From DATBLE01 sp963791425 (lineage in GTDB: Bacteria > Actinomycetota > Thermoleophilia > Gaiellales > Gaiellaceae): 64,000 nucleotides of DNA. The stretch spans positions 1,054,001 through 1,118,000 of the forward strand of contig CAWBSE010000004.1 of assembly GCA_963791425.1 (NCBI GenBank). The letters run 5' to 3'. Below the pieces are notes generated by a model that did no database searches, had not been told where the DNA came from, and was given only the letters and a program-made list of their open reading frames with translations. Position 1 is the stretch's first letter, and each line of letters opens with the position of its first letter. A program made the translations under genes and the position numbers. Positions 42,957 to 52,914 of the stretch are shown in pieces.

Positions 42957-43640
42957 ATGGCGCAACGACACTCAGTCGACGACTACCTGGAGACGATCTG
43001 GTTTCTCGCCTTTCCGATCGGCGAGTACCGGCCCGCGACCACCGGTTCGCCTGCGCTGGCGTCGCGGGTCGCCGAGATGCTCGGGGTGTCCCGCGCCTCT
43101 GCCGGCGAGATGTTGAAGCGAATGGAGAAGGACGGGCTCGTCCAGCGGGGCGAGCACAAGGAGGCGATCCTGACCAAGACGGGCCGCGCGCGCGCCGAGC
43201 GCGTCGTCCGCAAGCACCGGATCATCGAGCGCCTCCTGACCGACTTCATGGGCTACACCGCCGCCGAGGCGCACGTCCACGCCGACGAGCTCGGCGACAC
43301 GTTCACCGACGACATGATCGAGCGGATGGACGAGAAGCTCGGCCATCCGGAACGCTGCCCGCACGGCTGGCCGGTCGACACCGAGGTCGAGCAGCGCGAG
43401 AACCGCGAGCTGGCGCCGCTGTCCACCCTCGAGCAGGGCGACCGCGCCACGATCGTCCGGCTGGCCGAGCACGACGGCGAGCTGTTGCACTGGTTCTACG
43501 ACGAGGGCTTCACGCCGGGGACGAAGGTCGAGATGGCCTCCGCCCAGCCGGCGGCCGGGCAGTTCACGGTCAAGCTGCACGGCGGCGAGCGCACGGTCGG
43601 CGAGCGTGCTGCCGGCGGGCTCTTCGTGAAGAAGACTTAG
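42957..43640 (+). CDS. DtxR-family metal-dependent transcriptional regulator
   Basis: 227 residues. The N-terminal HTH (LASRVAEMLGVSRASAGEML), the central dimerisation domain with metal ligands (AHVHADELGDTFTD; GHPERCPHG) and a C-terminal FeoA/SH3 domain (LSTLEQGDRATIVRL) are all present. It resembles full-length IdeR/DtxR rather than the two-domain MntR. Metal preference (Fe or Mn) is not resolvable. Its stop overlaps the convergent metK stop. Confidence 0.93.
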   Translation: MAQRHSVDDYLETIWFLAFPIGEYRPATTGSPALASRVAEMLGVSRASAGEMLKRMEKDGLVQRGEHKEAILTKTGRARAERVVRKHRIIERLLTDFMGYTAAEAHVHADELGDTFTDDMIERMDEKLGHPERCPHGWPVDTEVEQRENRELAPLSTLEQGDRATIVRLAEHDGELLHWFYDEGFTPGTKVEMASAQPAAGQFTVKLHGGERTVGERAAGGLFVKKT

Positions 43641-44889
43641 ACGGTCGCCGGGCTGGCGAGGCCGGCGGCCTCGCGGAGCGCGTCGGCCTTGTCGATCCGC
43701 TCCCACGTGAAGTCGTGGTCGTCGCGGCCGAAGTGGCCGTAGGCGGCGGTCTTCGAGTAGATCGGGCGGCGCAGGTCGAGGTCGCGGATGATCGCGGCCG
43801 GCCGCAGGTCGAAGTGGTCGCGGACGAGATCCTCGATCTGCGCGACCGGGATGCGCTCGGTGCCGAAGCAGTCGACCTCGACCGAGACCGGGTGCGCGAC
43901 GCCGATCGCGTAGGCGACCTGCAGCTCGCAGCGGCTCGCCAGCCCGGCGGCGACGACGTTCTTCGCCACGTAGCGGGCGGCGTACGCCGCGGAGCGGTCG
44001 ACCTTCGTCGGATCCTTGCCGGAGAACGCCCCGCCGCCGTGACGGGCGGCACCGCCGTAGGTGTCGACGATGATCTTGCGGCCGGTGAGGCCGGTGTCGC
44101 CCATCGGGCCGCCGACGACGAACTTGCCGGTCGGGTTGCAGTAGAAGAAGTCCTTGTCCGACTGCAGGCGCTTCTCGTCGTACAGGTGCGCCCGGCAGGA
44201 TCGGGTGGAGCACGTGCTCGGCCAGGTCGGGCTTGATCAGCGTGTTCGGCGTCGAGGCCGTCGCGGTGCTGCGTCGAGACGAGCACGCGCACGATCTCGA
44301 CCGGGCGGATGTGCCCGTGCTCGTCGGTCTCGTAGCGGATCGTCACCTGGGCCTTCCCGTCGGGCCGCAGGTACGGCAGGACGTCGGCCTTGCGCACCTC
44401 GGCGAGCCGGCGGCAGATCAGGTGCGCCAGCATGATCGGCATCGGCATCAGCTCGTCGGTCTCGTCGCTCGCGTAGCCGAACATCATCCCCTGGTCGCCC
44501 GCACCCTCACGGTCGAGCGGATCGGAGTCGCCGGGGTCGTGCTGCGTCTCGTAGGACGCATCCACGCCCTGCGCGATGTCGGGCGACTGCTCGTCCAGCG
44601 CGACGACCACGCCGCACGTGTCGGCGTCGAAGCCGTACTTCGCGCGGTCGTAGCCGATCTCGCGGATCTTCTTGCGCACGAGCCGCGGGATGTCGACGTA
44701 CGTCTCGGTCGTGATCTCGCCGGCGACCACGACGAGCCCGGTCGTGATCAGCGTCTCGCACGCGACACGCCCCAGCGGATCCTCGGTGAGGACGGCGTCG
44801 AGGACCGAGTCCGAGATCTGGTCGGCCATCTTGTCGGGGTGCCCCTCGGTGACGGACTCCGACGTGAACAGGAACGAGCGCGCGGTCAC
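43637..44889 (-). CDS. metK: S-adenosylmethionine synthetase (two apparent frameshifts)
   Basis: The N-terminal part from ATG at 44889 is normal (MTARSFLFTSESVTEGHPDK; GDQGMMFGYASDE). After VLVSTQHRDGLDAE the frame is lost at about 44242-44246, runs for about 17 residues in a second frame (TLIKPDLAEHVLHPILP) and is lost again at the CCC run 44191-44193. The third frame then gives the intact C-terminus (LYDEKRLQSDKDFFYCNPTG; DTYGGAARHGGGAFSGKD) to TAA at 43637. Each needs one base removed. MetK is essential, so sequencing error is favoured over decay. Confidence 0.9.
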
Positions 44890-44900
44890 GACGCCGAAGG

Positions 44901-46280
44901 CTACCGCACGCCGACGAAGCCATCGACCGACAACACCGACCCGCCGACGGTGGCGTACGCCAGGCCTGTGCCGAAGAGAAGATCCTTGGGCACCGCCTTC
45001 GACGAGCCGCCCAGCTTCGCAAGCAACGGGAGGGCGGTCGCGGCGTCGCCGTAGACGATCCCGGCGGTCTGTTCCGGGAGCCCGGCGGCGGCCGCAGCGT
45101 TCTTCCAGCCCGGCGTGTCGGTCAGCTTCGGCCCGTCGAGAAGCAGCCCGCGGATCCCGCTCGGCGCCGACGTGATCACGACGTGGCCGTCGAACGTCGC
45201 GTAGTAGAGCGTCGTCTTCTGCACGACGAGTTTCGTCACCGGGACGCCCTGCACAATCGAGTGCTCGGGGAGCGTCTGGGAGAACGCGCTCGCCAGGGTG
45301 GCGAGGTGATCGAGCACGGCGCCCGCGGTCACCTCGTCGTCGACCTGGACGACGAGCGTGTACTCGGGGCCGGCGGGCAGCGGCCGGACGTAGAACGCCG
45401 CCTCGCCCTTGAACAGCTCGATCACGTCGTCGAGCACTCCACCCAGCGCCTTCGCGATCGTGCCGATCTGCCCGGTGAGTAGCGGCGAGCGGCGGAGCTC
45501 GTCGAGCGTCGCGTTCAGGCCCTTGGCGTCGACGAACAGCGAGACAGGGGCGGGCGTCTGGGCGGGAAGCTCGGCCGCGTACTCGAACGGCTCGAGCTCG
45601 TCGCCCTTCAGGCGCAGCTGCACCTTGAAGCCACCCGGCGCCGTGCTGACCGACCCGGCCGCCCAGCTGACCCGGCCGACGCCCGGAATCGGGCCGATCT
45701 CCGTCTTCGCGTGGCGGCCGGCCTCGGCGGTCACGGTTGCGCCGTCGGCGTAGATGGTCGCGAGCGCGTCTGCCGGGAGACCCTCGGTCGCGGCCTTGTA
45801 GTCGCCGTTCGAGGCGAGCGAGCCGTCGTTTCGCGCCCGCTTGAAGCGGTCGATCGTCTTGCGGTCGGCGGCGACCACCTGCCAGCCGGACACGTTCTCG
45901 GAGACGAGCGGCGGGTTGTGCTTGGCCAGCGCGGTCTCGAGCTTCGCCGTGCTCGGCGGCTGGGTCATGCCGAGAAGCGTCTTCGAGTCGAGGTCGGCGG
46001 CGGTCAGTGCGACGGCGTCGGTCTCCGGGCCGAGGACTCCCTTCAGGGCGTCGACCGCGGGTGCGACGTCGGCGCCGGCCGCGTGCAGCAGCGGCGCCAG
46101 CGCCTGCAGCTGCGCCGGCTGGAGGTCGGTGTTCGCGTGGACGAAGACGGCGGTCGTGCCCGGGGCAACCGCCGCGCCGCCGGACGGGTCGGAGCTGTTC
46201 GACGAGGAGCCGCAGCCCGCGACGGACGCGGCCAGCGCGACGGCGATCAGAGCTCGGCGCACAGGAGTGATGCTACTCAT
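44901..46280 (-). CDS. DUF3352 lipoprotein
   Basis: 459 residues. The signal peptide ends in the lipobox SVAGC with Cys23, followed by a Ser/Asn/Gly linker. The rest matches the actinobacterial DUF3352 pattern (VFVHANTDLQPAQLQALAPL; then a repeated alpha/beta layout). It should be anchored outside the membrane. Function is unknown. Its start overlaps the gpsA stop by eight bases. Confidence 0.85.
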   Translation of the reverse strand: MSSITPVRRALIAVALAASVAGCGSSSNSSDPSGGAAVAPGTTAVFVHANTDLQPAQLQALAPLLHAAGADVAPAVDALKGVLGPETDAVALTAADLDSKTLLGMTQPPSTAKLETALAKHNPPLVSENVSGWQVVAADRKTIDRFKRARNDGSLASNGDYKAATEGLPADALATIYADGATVTAEAGRHAKTEIGPIPGVGRVSWAAGSVSTAPGGFKVQLRLKGDELEPFEYAAELPAQTPAPVSLFVDAKGLNATLDELRRSPLLTGQIGTIAKALGGVLDDVIELFKGEAAFYVRPLPAGPEYTLVVQVDDEVTAGAVLDHLATLASAFSQTLPEHSIVQGVPVTKLVVQKTTLYYATFDGHVVITSAPSGIRGLLLDGPKLTDTPGWKNAAAAAGLPEQTAGIVYGDAATALPLLAKLGGSSKAVPKDLLFGTGLAYATVGGSVLSVDGFVGVR

Positions 46281-47222
46281 CGCGCGGGCGCCGGCCCATC
46301 AGCGACGCGACCAGCTCGCCGAGAGGCTCGCCGTCGAGAACGCGGCAGACGCTCTCGGTGATCGGCAGCTCGATCCCGAGCCGGTGGGAGAGGTCGCGCA
46401 GCACCGGCGCGGTCGTCAGTCCCTCGACCACGTGCCCGATCTCGGCGACCGCCTCGTCGGGTGTCGCACCCTGGGCGATCAGCTCCCCGGCCTTGCGGTT
46501 CCGACCGCAGCCGGCTCCAGCAGGTGACCATCAGGTCGCCCATGCCGGCCAGCCCCGCGAAGGTCTCCTGGCGCGCGCCGCAGGCCTCCCCCAGCCGCGC
46601 CATCTCGGCCAGCCCGCGCGTGATCAGGGCGGCCTTGCCGTTGTCGCCGGCGGCGAGGCCGTCGACGCCGCCGGCGGCGAGGCCGATCACGTTCTTCGCC
46701 GCCGCGCAGAGCTCGACGCCGACGAGGTCGGAGTTGACGTACACGCGGAAGACCATCGAGTTGATCGCGTGCTGGAGCTCGACCGCCAGCGCCTCGTCCT
46801 CGCTGGCGATCACCGCGGCGCTGGGCAGGCCCATCGGCGATCTCCTCCGCCATGTTCGGGCCCGACAGCACCGCCACCGGGCGGTCGCGGACGAGGGTCG
46901 AGAGCCGGTTGCCGGTCGGCGGGTCGAGCCCCTTCGTCAGCGAGAGCACCGGGCCGCCCGCGGGCAGGGCGGCGGCCACGTCCGCGAACGCCTTGCTCGG
47001 CACGGCCAGCACGTAGAGGTCGGCGCCGGCCGGCGTCTCGGCGGACGCGTCGATGTCGTCGAGTTCGATCGAGCTCAGGGTGCGCGGGTTGCGGCCGGTC
47101 TCGGTGATCGTCGCCGCCTGCGCCGGGTCGCGGCAGACGAGCGTGACGTCGTGCCCACGGTCGGCGAGCAGCCGGGAGAACGCCGTTCCCCAGGCCCCGC
47201 CCCCGACGACGACCGCGTTCAT
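46273..47222 (-). CDS. gpsA: Glycerol-3-phosphate dehydrogenase (two apparent frameshifts)
   Basis: From ATG at 47222 the Rossmann start VVVGGGAWGTAFSRLLADRG and LSGPNMAEEIADG are in frame. One extra base in the CCC run 46830-46832 shifts the frame, and the middle (LPSAAVIASEDEALA; ELCAAAKNVIGLAAG) continues in the next. A second extra base near 46507 shifts it again, after TCWSRL, to GRNRKAGELIAQGATPDEAV and the end LGELVASLMGRRPRDE at TAG 46273. The enzyme supplies glycerol 3-phosphate for lipids. Confidence 0.88.
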
Positions 47223-47224
47223 CG

Positions 47225-48532
47225 CTAGGAGCGTCTCACGAAGTCGATCGACACGGGGACGCCCTCGAGCTCGAACCGCTCGCGCACCTGGTTCTCGACC
47301 CAGTATCCGTAGTCGCGCGTGACGAGCGACGGGTCGTTGACGAAGAACCGGAAACGCGGCGGGCGCGTCGTGGTCTGGGTCCCGTACAGGAGGTTGAGCC
47401 GCCGGTTGGCCGACTTCGAGGGAGCGTGACGGGCCTCGCGAAGCTCCTGGAGGAAGTTGTTCAGGGCGGGCGTCGGGACCCGGCTGGTGTGCTTGACGTA
47501 GAGCTGCTCGATGCGGTCGAGCAGCCGCACCATGCCCCGACCGGTCTTCGCCGAGACGGTGACGACGCCGGGACGCTGCCGCAGGCGCGTCTCGAGCCGG
47601 GGGCGCACGTCCTCGACCTTCACCTCGCTGATGTCCCACTTCGAGAGAACGGCGATCGTCGAGCAGTTCGCCTTGCGCGCGATGTCGGCGACGGCGAGAT
47701 CGTGGTCGACGAGCCCCTCACTCGCATCGACCAGGATCAGCGCGATGTCGGCCCGGTCGGCGGCGTCGAGCGCACGCAGCTCCGAGTAGTACTCGATCCC
47801 CTGGCGCTGCTTGCGCTTGCGCCGGAGCCCGGCCGTGTCGACGAGGACGAACGTGGTGTCGGCGCGCTTGAAGATGGTGTCGATCGTGTCCCGCGTCGTC
47901 CCCGGGACGTCGGAGACGATCACGCGGTCCTCGCCGAGAATCGCATTCAGCAGGCTCGACTTGCCGACGTTCGGCCGGCCGAGGATCGCCACGCGGATCG
48001 CCTCTTCGCCGATCTGCGCGGGGCCGGCGCCCGGCAGGCGGGCGACGATCGCGTCGAGCAGGTCGCCCGTCCCGTGGCCGTGCAGCCCGGACAGCGGGAT
48101 CGGGTCGCCGAGCCCGAACCGGTGGAACTCGAGCGCCTCGTCGTCCCTGCGCGGGTCGTCGATCTTGTTCGCGAGCAGGAACACCGGCTTGTGCGCGAGG
48201 CGGAGGATCTCCGCCACCTCCTCGTCGCCCGGCGTGATTCCCGCCTTCGCGTCGACCACGAACAGGACGAGGTCGGCCTCCGCCACCGCCGCGCGGGCCT
48301 GGTCGGCGATCGACCGGGTGATCGGCGAGAGGTCGGCGACGTCGACGCCGCCGGTGTCGATCAGGAGGAACTCGGTGCCGGCCCACTCGCAGACGAGCTC
48401 CTTGCGGTCGCGCGTGACGCCGGGCGTTTCGTGGACGACCGCCGCCCGGGTTCCGGTGAGGCGGTTGACGAGAGTCGACTTGCCGACGTTCGGGAAGCCG
48501 ACCACCGCGACGGTGCCGGCGAGATCAGACAC
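47225..48532 (-). CDS. der: Ribosome-assembly GTPase Der
   Basis: 435 residues with two tandem GTPase domains: VVGFPNVGKSTLVNRL (10-25) and ILGRPNVGKSSLLNAI (about 183-198), each with DTGG or DTAG and NKID or SKWD. A C-terminal KH-like domain ends the protein. Der is needed for 50S assembly. It lies two bases upstream of gpsA. Confidence 0.96.
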   Translation of the reverse strand: MSDLAGTVAVVGFPNVGKSTLVNRLTGTRAAVVHETPGVTRDRKELVCEWAGTEFLLIDTGGVDVADLSPITRSIADQARAAVAEADLVLFVVDAKAGITPGDEEVAEILRLAHKPVFLLANKIDDPRRDDEALEFHRFGLGDPIPLSGLHGHGTGDLLDAIVARLPGAGPAQIGEEAIRVAILGRPNVGKSSLLNAILGEDRVIVSDVPGTTRDTIDTIFKRADTTFVLVDTAGLRRKRKQRQGIEYYSELRALDAADRADIALILVDASEGLVDHDLAVADIARKANCSTIAVLSKWDISEVKVEDVRPRLETRLRQRPGVVTVSAKTGRGMVRLLDRIEQLYVKHTSRVPTPALNNFLQELREARHAPSKSANRRLNLLYGTQTTTRPPRFRFFVNDPSLVTRDYGYWVENQVRERFELEGVPVSIDFVRRS

Positions 48533-48541
48533 GCGACTCCC

Positions 48542-49174
48542 CTACGCCGGAGCGCGCTCGCGGACGAGCCGCTCGATGTGGTCGACGACCTCGTCGACCG
48601 TGAGATTGGTCGTGTCGATCAGCTCGGCGTCCTCGGCCGGCTGCATCCGAACGGCGTCCTGCTGGTCGCGCGACCTGAGGTCGGTGGCAAGGGCGTCGGC
48701 GGACAGCTCCGGCCGCTCGGCCAGTCTCCTGCTCGCGCGCACGGCGGAATCGGCCTGGAGATAGACCTTCACCGGCGCGTCCGGGGCGACGACCGTGCCG
48801 ATGTCGCGACCCTCGATCACGACGTCGCCGTCGTCGGCCAGCTCGCGCTGGCGGTCGCGCATGATGCTCCGCACCTCGGGATGCCGTGCCACCACAGGCA
48901 CGAGGCGGTCGATCTCGGCGCGACGGATCGCCGAGGTCACGTCGGTGCCCGCGATGAAGCAGCGGCCGTCGGTGTCGAAGTCGACGGGGTTCTGCGCCGC
49001 GAGCTCGCCGAGCTGGTCGCCCTTGTCCATCGCGACGGCGTCGCGCATGGCGAGCCAGGTGAGCGCCCGGTACATCGCGCCGGTATCGAGGTAGCGGAAG
49101 CCGAGGCGCTGCGCGAGGCTGCGCGCCACGGTCGATTTTCCGGCCCCCGCGGGGCCGTCTATGGAGACGATCAT
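48542..49174 (-). CDS. cmk: Cytidylate kinase
   Basis: 210 residues. P-loop GPAGAGKSTVARSL (7-20), the CMP-binding YLDTGAMYRALTW and VVIEGRDIGTVV are intact. It phosphorylates CMP and dCMP. It overlaps aroA by four bases and precedes der by nine; the cmk-der pairing is common. Confidence 0.95.
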   Translation of the reverse strand: MIVSIDGPAGAGKSTVARSLAQRLGFRYLDTGAMYRALTWLAMRDAVAMDKGDQLGELAAQNPVDFDTDGRCFIAGTDVTSAIRRAEIDRLVPVVARHPEVRSIMRDRQRELADDGDVVIEGRDIGTVVAPDAPVKVYLQADSAVRASRRLAERPELSADALATDLRSRDQQDAVRMQPAEDAELIDTTNLTVDEVVDHIERLVRERAPA

Positions 49175-50454
49175 CTCTGAGATATCGATTCGAGCTGCTG
49201 GTAGAACCCGGGGAAGGATATCGACACTGCCTCCGCACCCCCCACGCGGACGCCCTCGCTCGAGACGAGGCCGGCGACCGCGCCGAGAATCGCGATGCGG
49301 TGATCGCCCCTGGAGTCCATCGATCCGCCCTTCGGGCGCGTCGGCACGCCGCGGACGGTGAAGCCGTCGGCCGTGGCGCTGACCCGGACTCCGAGCGGCC
49401 TGAGCGCCTCGGTGACGGCCTCGATCCGGTCGGTCTCCTTGTGGCGCAGCTCGGCGGCTCCGCGAACGACGCTGTTGCCGTGCGCCATCGAGGCGGCGAG
49501 CGCGAAGAGCGGCAACTCGTCGATCAGCGACGGCACCTCATCGGGCTCGATCTCGGTGGCGACCAGCTCGGTAGCCTCGACCTCGATGTCGGCGACCGGC
49601 TCGCCGCCCGTCACCGACCGATTGAACAGCGAGATCCGGGCGCCCATGCGCTCGAACACGTCCAGGAGGCCGGTCCGTCTCGGGTTGACCCCCACGCGCG
49701 TGAGGCGCAGCCGCGAACCGGGCAGCAGCGTGGCGGCGACGAGAAACGGCGCCGCCGAGGAGAAGTCACCGGGGACGTCGACGTGCAGCGGGTCGAGCTT
49801 CGCGGCGGGCCAGACCTCGATACCACCGGGTTCGGAACGGACTCGCGCGCCGGCGGCCCGCAGCATCCGCTCGGTGTGGTCGCGGGTCGGAACCGGCTCA
49901 ACGACGGACGTCGGGCCCTCGCCCGCGTAGAGCCCCGCCAGGAGCACGCACGACTTCACCTGCGCGCTGGCGACCGGGAGCTCGTAGCGGATCGGGCGCA
50001 GCGGCTGCGCGTCGATCCCGATCGGCAGATGCCCGTCGGTGCTCTCCACGCCGGCGCCCATCAGGACGAGCGGCTCGGCGATGCGCCCCATCGGCCTGGT
50101 GCTGAGCGACTCGTCGCCCGTCAGCTGGAAGCGGTGGCCGCGCTGACCCGCGAGGAGACCGGGCAGCAGGCGCGCGAGCGTTCCCGCGTTGCCGCAGTCG
50201 ATCGGCTCGGCCGGCGACCGAAGCCCACGCAGGCCGGCGCCGGTGATGCGCAGGGTGTCGCCCTCCTCCTCGACCCGGACGCCGAGCGCACGGACGGCCG
50301 CCACGGTCGACTCGGTGTCGCCGGACCGGCCGAAGCCGGTGACGACGCTCTCGCCGTCGGCGATCGCGCCGAGCAGCACCGCGCGGTGGGAGATCGACTT
50401 GTCCCCGGGAAGCGCAACGCCGCCCTGAACGGAAAGCGCGGGCTCTACCCTCAT
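49171..50454 (-). CDS. aroA: 3-phosphoshikimate 1-carboxyvinyltransferase (EPSP synthase)
   Basis: 427 residues. LPGDKSISHRAVLLGAIADG (15-34), the GNAGTLARLL loop, ELRHKETDRI and SRGDHRIAILGAV mark the substrate sites. The NAGT form of the phosphoenolpyruvate loop is the common glyphosate-sensitive-type layout (Gly then Ala-Gly-Thr). Sixth step of the shikimate pathway; ATGA overlap with tyrA. Confidence 0.95.
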   Translation of the reverse strand: MRVEPALSVQGGVALPGDKSISHRAVLLGAIADGESVVTGFGRSGDTESTVAAVRALGVRVEEEGDTLRITGAGLRGLRSPAEPIDCGNAGTLARLLPGLLAGQRGHRFQLTGDESLSTRPMGRIAEPLVLMGAGVESTDGHLPIGIDAQPLRPIRYELPVASAQVKSCVLLAGLYAGEGPTSVVEPVPTRDHTERMLRAAGARVRSEPGGIEVWPAAKLDPLHVDVPGDFSSAAPFLVAATLLPGSRLRLTRVGVNPRRTGLLDVFERMGARISLFNRSVTGGEPVADIEVEATELVATEIEPDEVPSLIDELPLFALAASMAHGNSVVRGAAELRHKETDRIEAVTEALRPLGVRVSATADGFTVRGVPTRPKGGSMDSRGDHRIAILGAVAGLVSSEGVRVGGAEAVSISFPGFYQQLESISQR

Positions 50455-51528
50455 TCGAGTACCGGCGACACGGACGCGCCGTACCCCTGCGCCTCGAGCA
50501 GGGCCACCGCGCGGCCGGCCTCGTCGGCGCCGGAGACGAGCATCGTCAGCACGCCGCCGCGATCGGGCGAGAAGTGCCGCAGCTCGAAGTCCTCGATGTT
50601 GATCCGTTCCGCGCCGAGCGCCTGCGTGATCCCTGCGAGCACGCCGGGCCGGTCGGGCACGTTGACGGTGACGCGCTGCAGCTCACCCGGGTCGGGGTAC
50701 GCCTCGGCGAGCATCCGCCGGCGGTTCTCGGACGCCTCGGCGATCCAGCGGGCCAGGTATCCCCCGTCGCCCGCGGCGAGCGCCTCCTCGAGCTGCTCGA
50801 CGCGGCGGCGGTGGTCGGCGAGCGCCTCGGCCAACTCGGGGGCGTTGTCGAGAAAGATGTCCACCCAGATCCGCGGGTTCGCGCCGGCGACCCGGGTCAT
50901 GTCGCGGAGCGAGCCGGCAGCGGCGTCGAGTGGGTCGTGGCCCTCGATCCGGCCCGCGCCCGCCTGGTTGACGAGCAGGTTGGCGAGCGCATGCGGGAGG
51001 TGGCTGGTCAGCGCCACGAGGCGGTCGTGCGCACGCGGGTCGATCGCGACCGGCACGGCGCCGAGCGACGCGACGAAGCCGTGCACGACCCGGTAGCGCT
51101 CCGGATCGGTTCCGGCGGTCGGCGTCAGGAACCAGGTCGCCCCGTCGAAGAGGTCGGCGGTCGCATAGGCGGGGCCGCGCGCCTCGCGGCCGCACACCGG
51201 ATGGCCGCCGACGAACTGCTCGGGGAAGCGCAACGACCAGTCCTTGGTGGAGCCGACGTCGGTGACCGTGCACCGTTCCGGCGCGCCGGCGATCACCTGC
51301 TCGACGAGCGTTCGGCAGCACGGTGACCGGAGCGGCAACCACCGCGAGGTCGGCCTCCGCGAGCAGCTCCCGCAGCGGCGCGATCTCGTCGACGGCGCCG
51401 CGCTCGAGGGCGCCCTGCGCCGCAGACTCGTCGGTGTCGGTCCCGCCGACCCATTCGACCCCCGCGCGTTTGGCGGCCAGGCCGACGGACGCGCCCATCA
51501 GCCCCGTTCCGACCAGCGCGAGGCGCAT
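50451..51528 (-). CDS. tyrA: Prephenate dehydrogenase with C-terminal ACT domain (one apparent frameshift)
   Basis: From ATG at 51528 the Rossmann start RLALVGTGLMGASVGLAAKR reads to VVAAPVTVLP. One extra base at the TT run 51311-51312 then shifts the frame, which resumes as TLVEQVIAGAPERCTVTDVG and STKDWSLRFPEQFVGGHPVC. The C-terminal ACT domain (VTVNVPDRPGVLAGITQALG) offers tyrosine feedback control. Corrected length is about 358 residues. The start overlaps the aroF stop by one base. Confidence 0.9.
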
Positions 51529-52763
51529 CAGGCGGCGCGCATGAGCTCGGCGACGTGGAAGACGAGATCCAACGACTGGCGGGCGTTCAGGCGTGGATCG
51601 CAGAGCGTCGTGTACGCGTCGTCGAGTTGCTCCTCGGACAGGCTGTCGCCTCCGCCGAGGCACTCGGTGACGTCGTCGCCGGTGATCTCGAGGTGCACGC
51701 CGCCGGGCCACGTGCCCTCGGCGTGGTGGACGGCGAAGAACCCCTCGATCTCGGCGAGGATGTGGCCGAACTCCCGCGTCTTGCGGCCCCCGGCGGTGCG
51801 GAACGTGTTCGCGTGCATCGGGTCGCAAACCCAGACGACCGGGTGGCCGGCGTCGCGCACCGCGCGGACGAGCGGCGGCAGGGTCTCGCCGACGCGCTCG
51901 GCGCCCATCCGCGCGATCAGCGTCAGCCGGCCGGGCGTCCGACCGGGATTGAGCGTCTCGCAGAGCACCAGCGTCTCCTCGGGCGTCGCCGCCGGACCGA
52001 GCTTGACCCCCAGCGGGTTGTGAACGCCGGCGAGGAACTCGACGTGCGCGCCGTCCGGCTGCCGGGTGCGCTCCCCGACCCAGAGGAAGTGGGCCGAGCA
52101 GTCGTACCAGTCGCCGGTCAGCGAGTCGCGCCGGGTCAGCGCCTCCTCGAAGTCGAGCAACAGCGCCTCGTGCCCCGTCCAGATGTCGGTCTGGTGCAGC
52201 GCCGGATTGCGCATGTCGACGCCGATCGCCGACATGAAGCTCATCGCCCGCTGGATCTCGGCGGCCAGCTGCTCGTAGCGGCGCCCCTCGGGCGAGTTGG
52301 CCACGAACTCCTGCGTCCACGCCTGTACCTGGCCGAGGTCGGCGAACCCGCCCTTCGTGAACGCGCGCAACAGGTTGAGCGTCGACGCGGCCTGGTGGTA
52401 CGCCTGGAGCATCCGCGTGGGGTCGGGCCGGCGCGCCTCCTCGGTCGGCTCGTCGCTGTGCACGATGTGGCCGCGGAACGACGGCAGCACCAGGTCGCCG
52501 ACGGTCTCGGTCGCCTCGGAGCGGGGCTTGACGAACTGGCCGGCGATGCGGCCGACCTTCACCACCGGGAGGCTGGCCGCGTACGTGAGCACGGCCGACA
52601 TCTGCAGGATGATCTTCAGCTTCTCGCGCAGGTTCGGCGCCGTCCAGTCGTAGAACGACTCGGCACAGTCACCCGCCTGGAGCAGGAACGCCTTGCCCTC
52701 GACCACCTCCGCGAGGTCGTCGAGGAGGCTGCGGGCCTCGCCCGCGAACACGAGCGGCGGCAT
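51528..52763 (-). CDS. aroF: Class II DAHP synthase (N-terminus incomplete)
   Basis: 411 residues from ATG at 52763 (MPPLVFAGEARSL). LLQAGDCAESFYDW, VGRIAGQFVKPRSE and WVCDPMHANTF match the class II (plant/mycobacterial) family. Homologous sequence continues upstream in frame (AFPALQQPDWPDQARLEE, to about 52840) but reaches no ATG, GTG or TTG before a stop. A likely real start is a GTG near 52875 in another frame, implying one or more lost or gained bases. First step of aromatic synthesis, grouped with tyrA and aroA. Confidence 0.9.
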   Translation of the reverse strand: MPPLVFAGEARSLLDDLAEVVEGKAFLLQAGDCAESFYDWTAPNLREKLKIILQMSAVLTYAASLPVVKVGRIAGQFVKPRSEATETVGDLVLPSFRGHIVHSDEPTEEARRPDPTRMLQAYHQAASTLNLLRAFTKGGFADLGQVQAWTQEFVANSPEGRRYEQLAAEIQRAMSFMSAIGVDMRNPALHQTDIWTGHEALLLDFEEALTRRDSLTGDWYDCSAHFLWVGERTRQPDGAHVEFLAGVHNPLGVKLGPAATPEETLVLCETLNPGRTPGRLTLIARMGAERVGETLPPLVRAVRDAGHPVVWVCDPMHANTFRTAGGRKTREFGHILAEIEGFFAVHHAEGTWPGGVHLEITGDDVTECLGGGDSLSEEQLDDAYTTLCDPRLNARQSLDLVFHVAELMRAA

Positions 52764-52914
52764 CTTCGTGATCTCGGCGCGAACCTCCTCGAGGCGCGCC
52801 TGGTCGGGCCAGTCCGGCTGCTGGAGCGCGGGGAACGCCGCGCCACGACGACGGGCGACCAGGATGACGACGTCACTGCCACTTCAAGCAGTGTAGTGAG
52901 GGGTTCTCCCGGTG

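Noticed and set aside
44190..44250. Programmed frameshifting in metK
   Set aside because: The two shifts add up to two extra bases, lack slippery-heptamer context and match the indel pattern seen in gpsA, tyrA and trpS.
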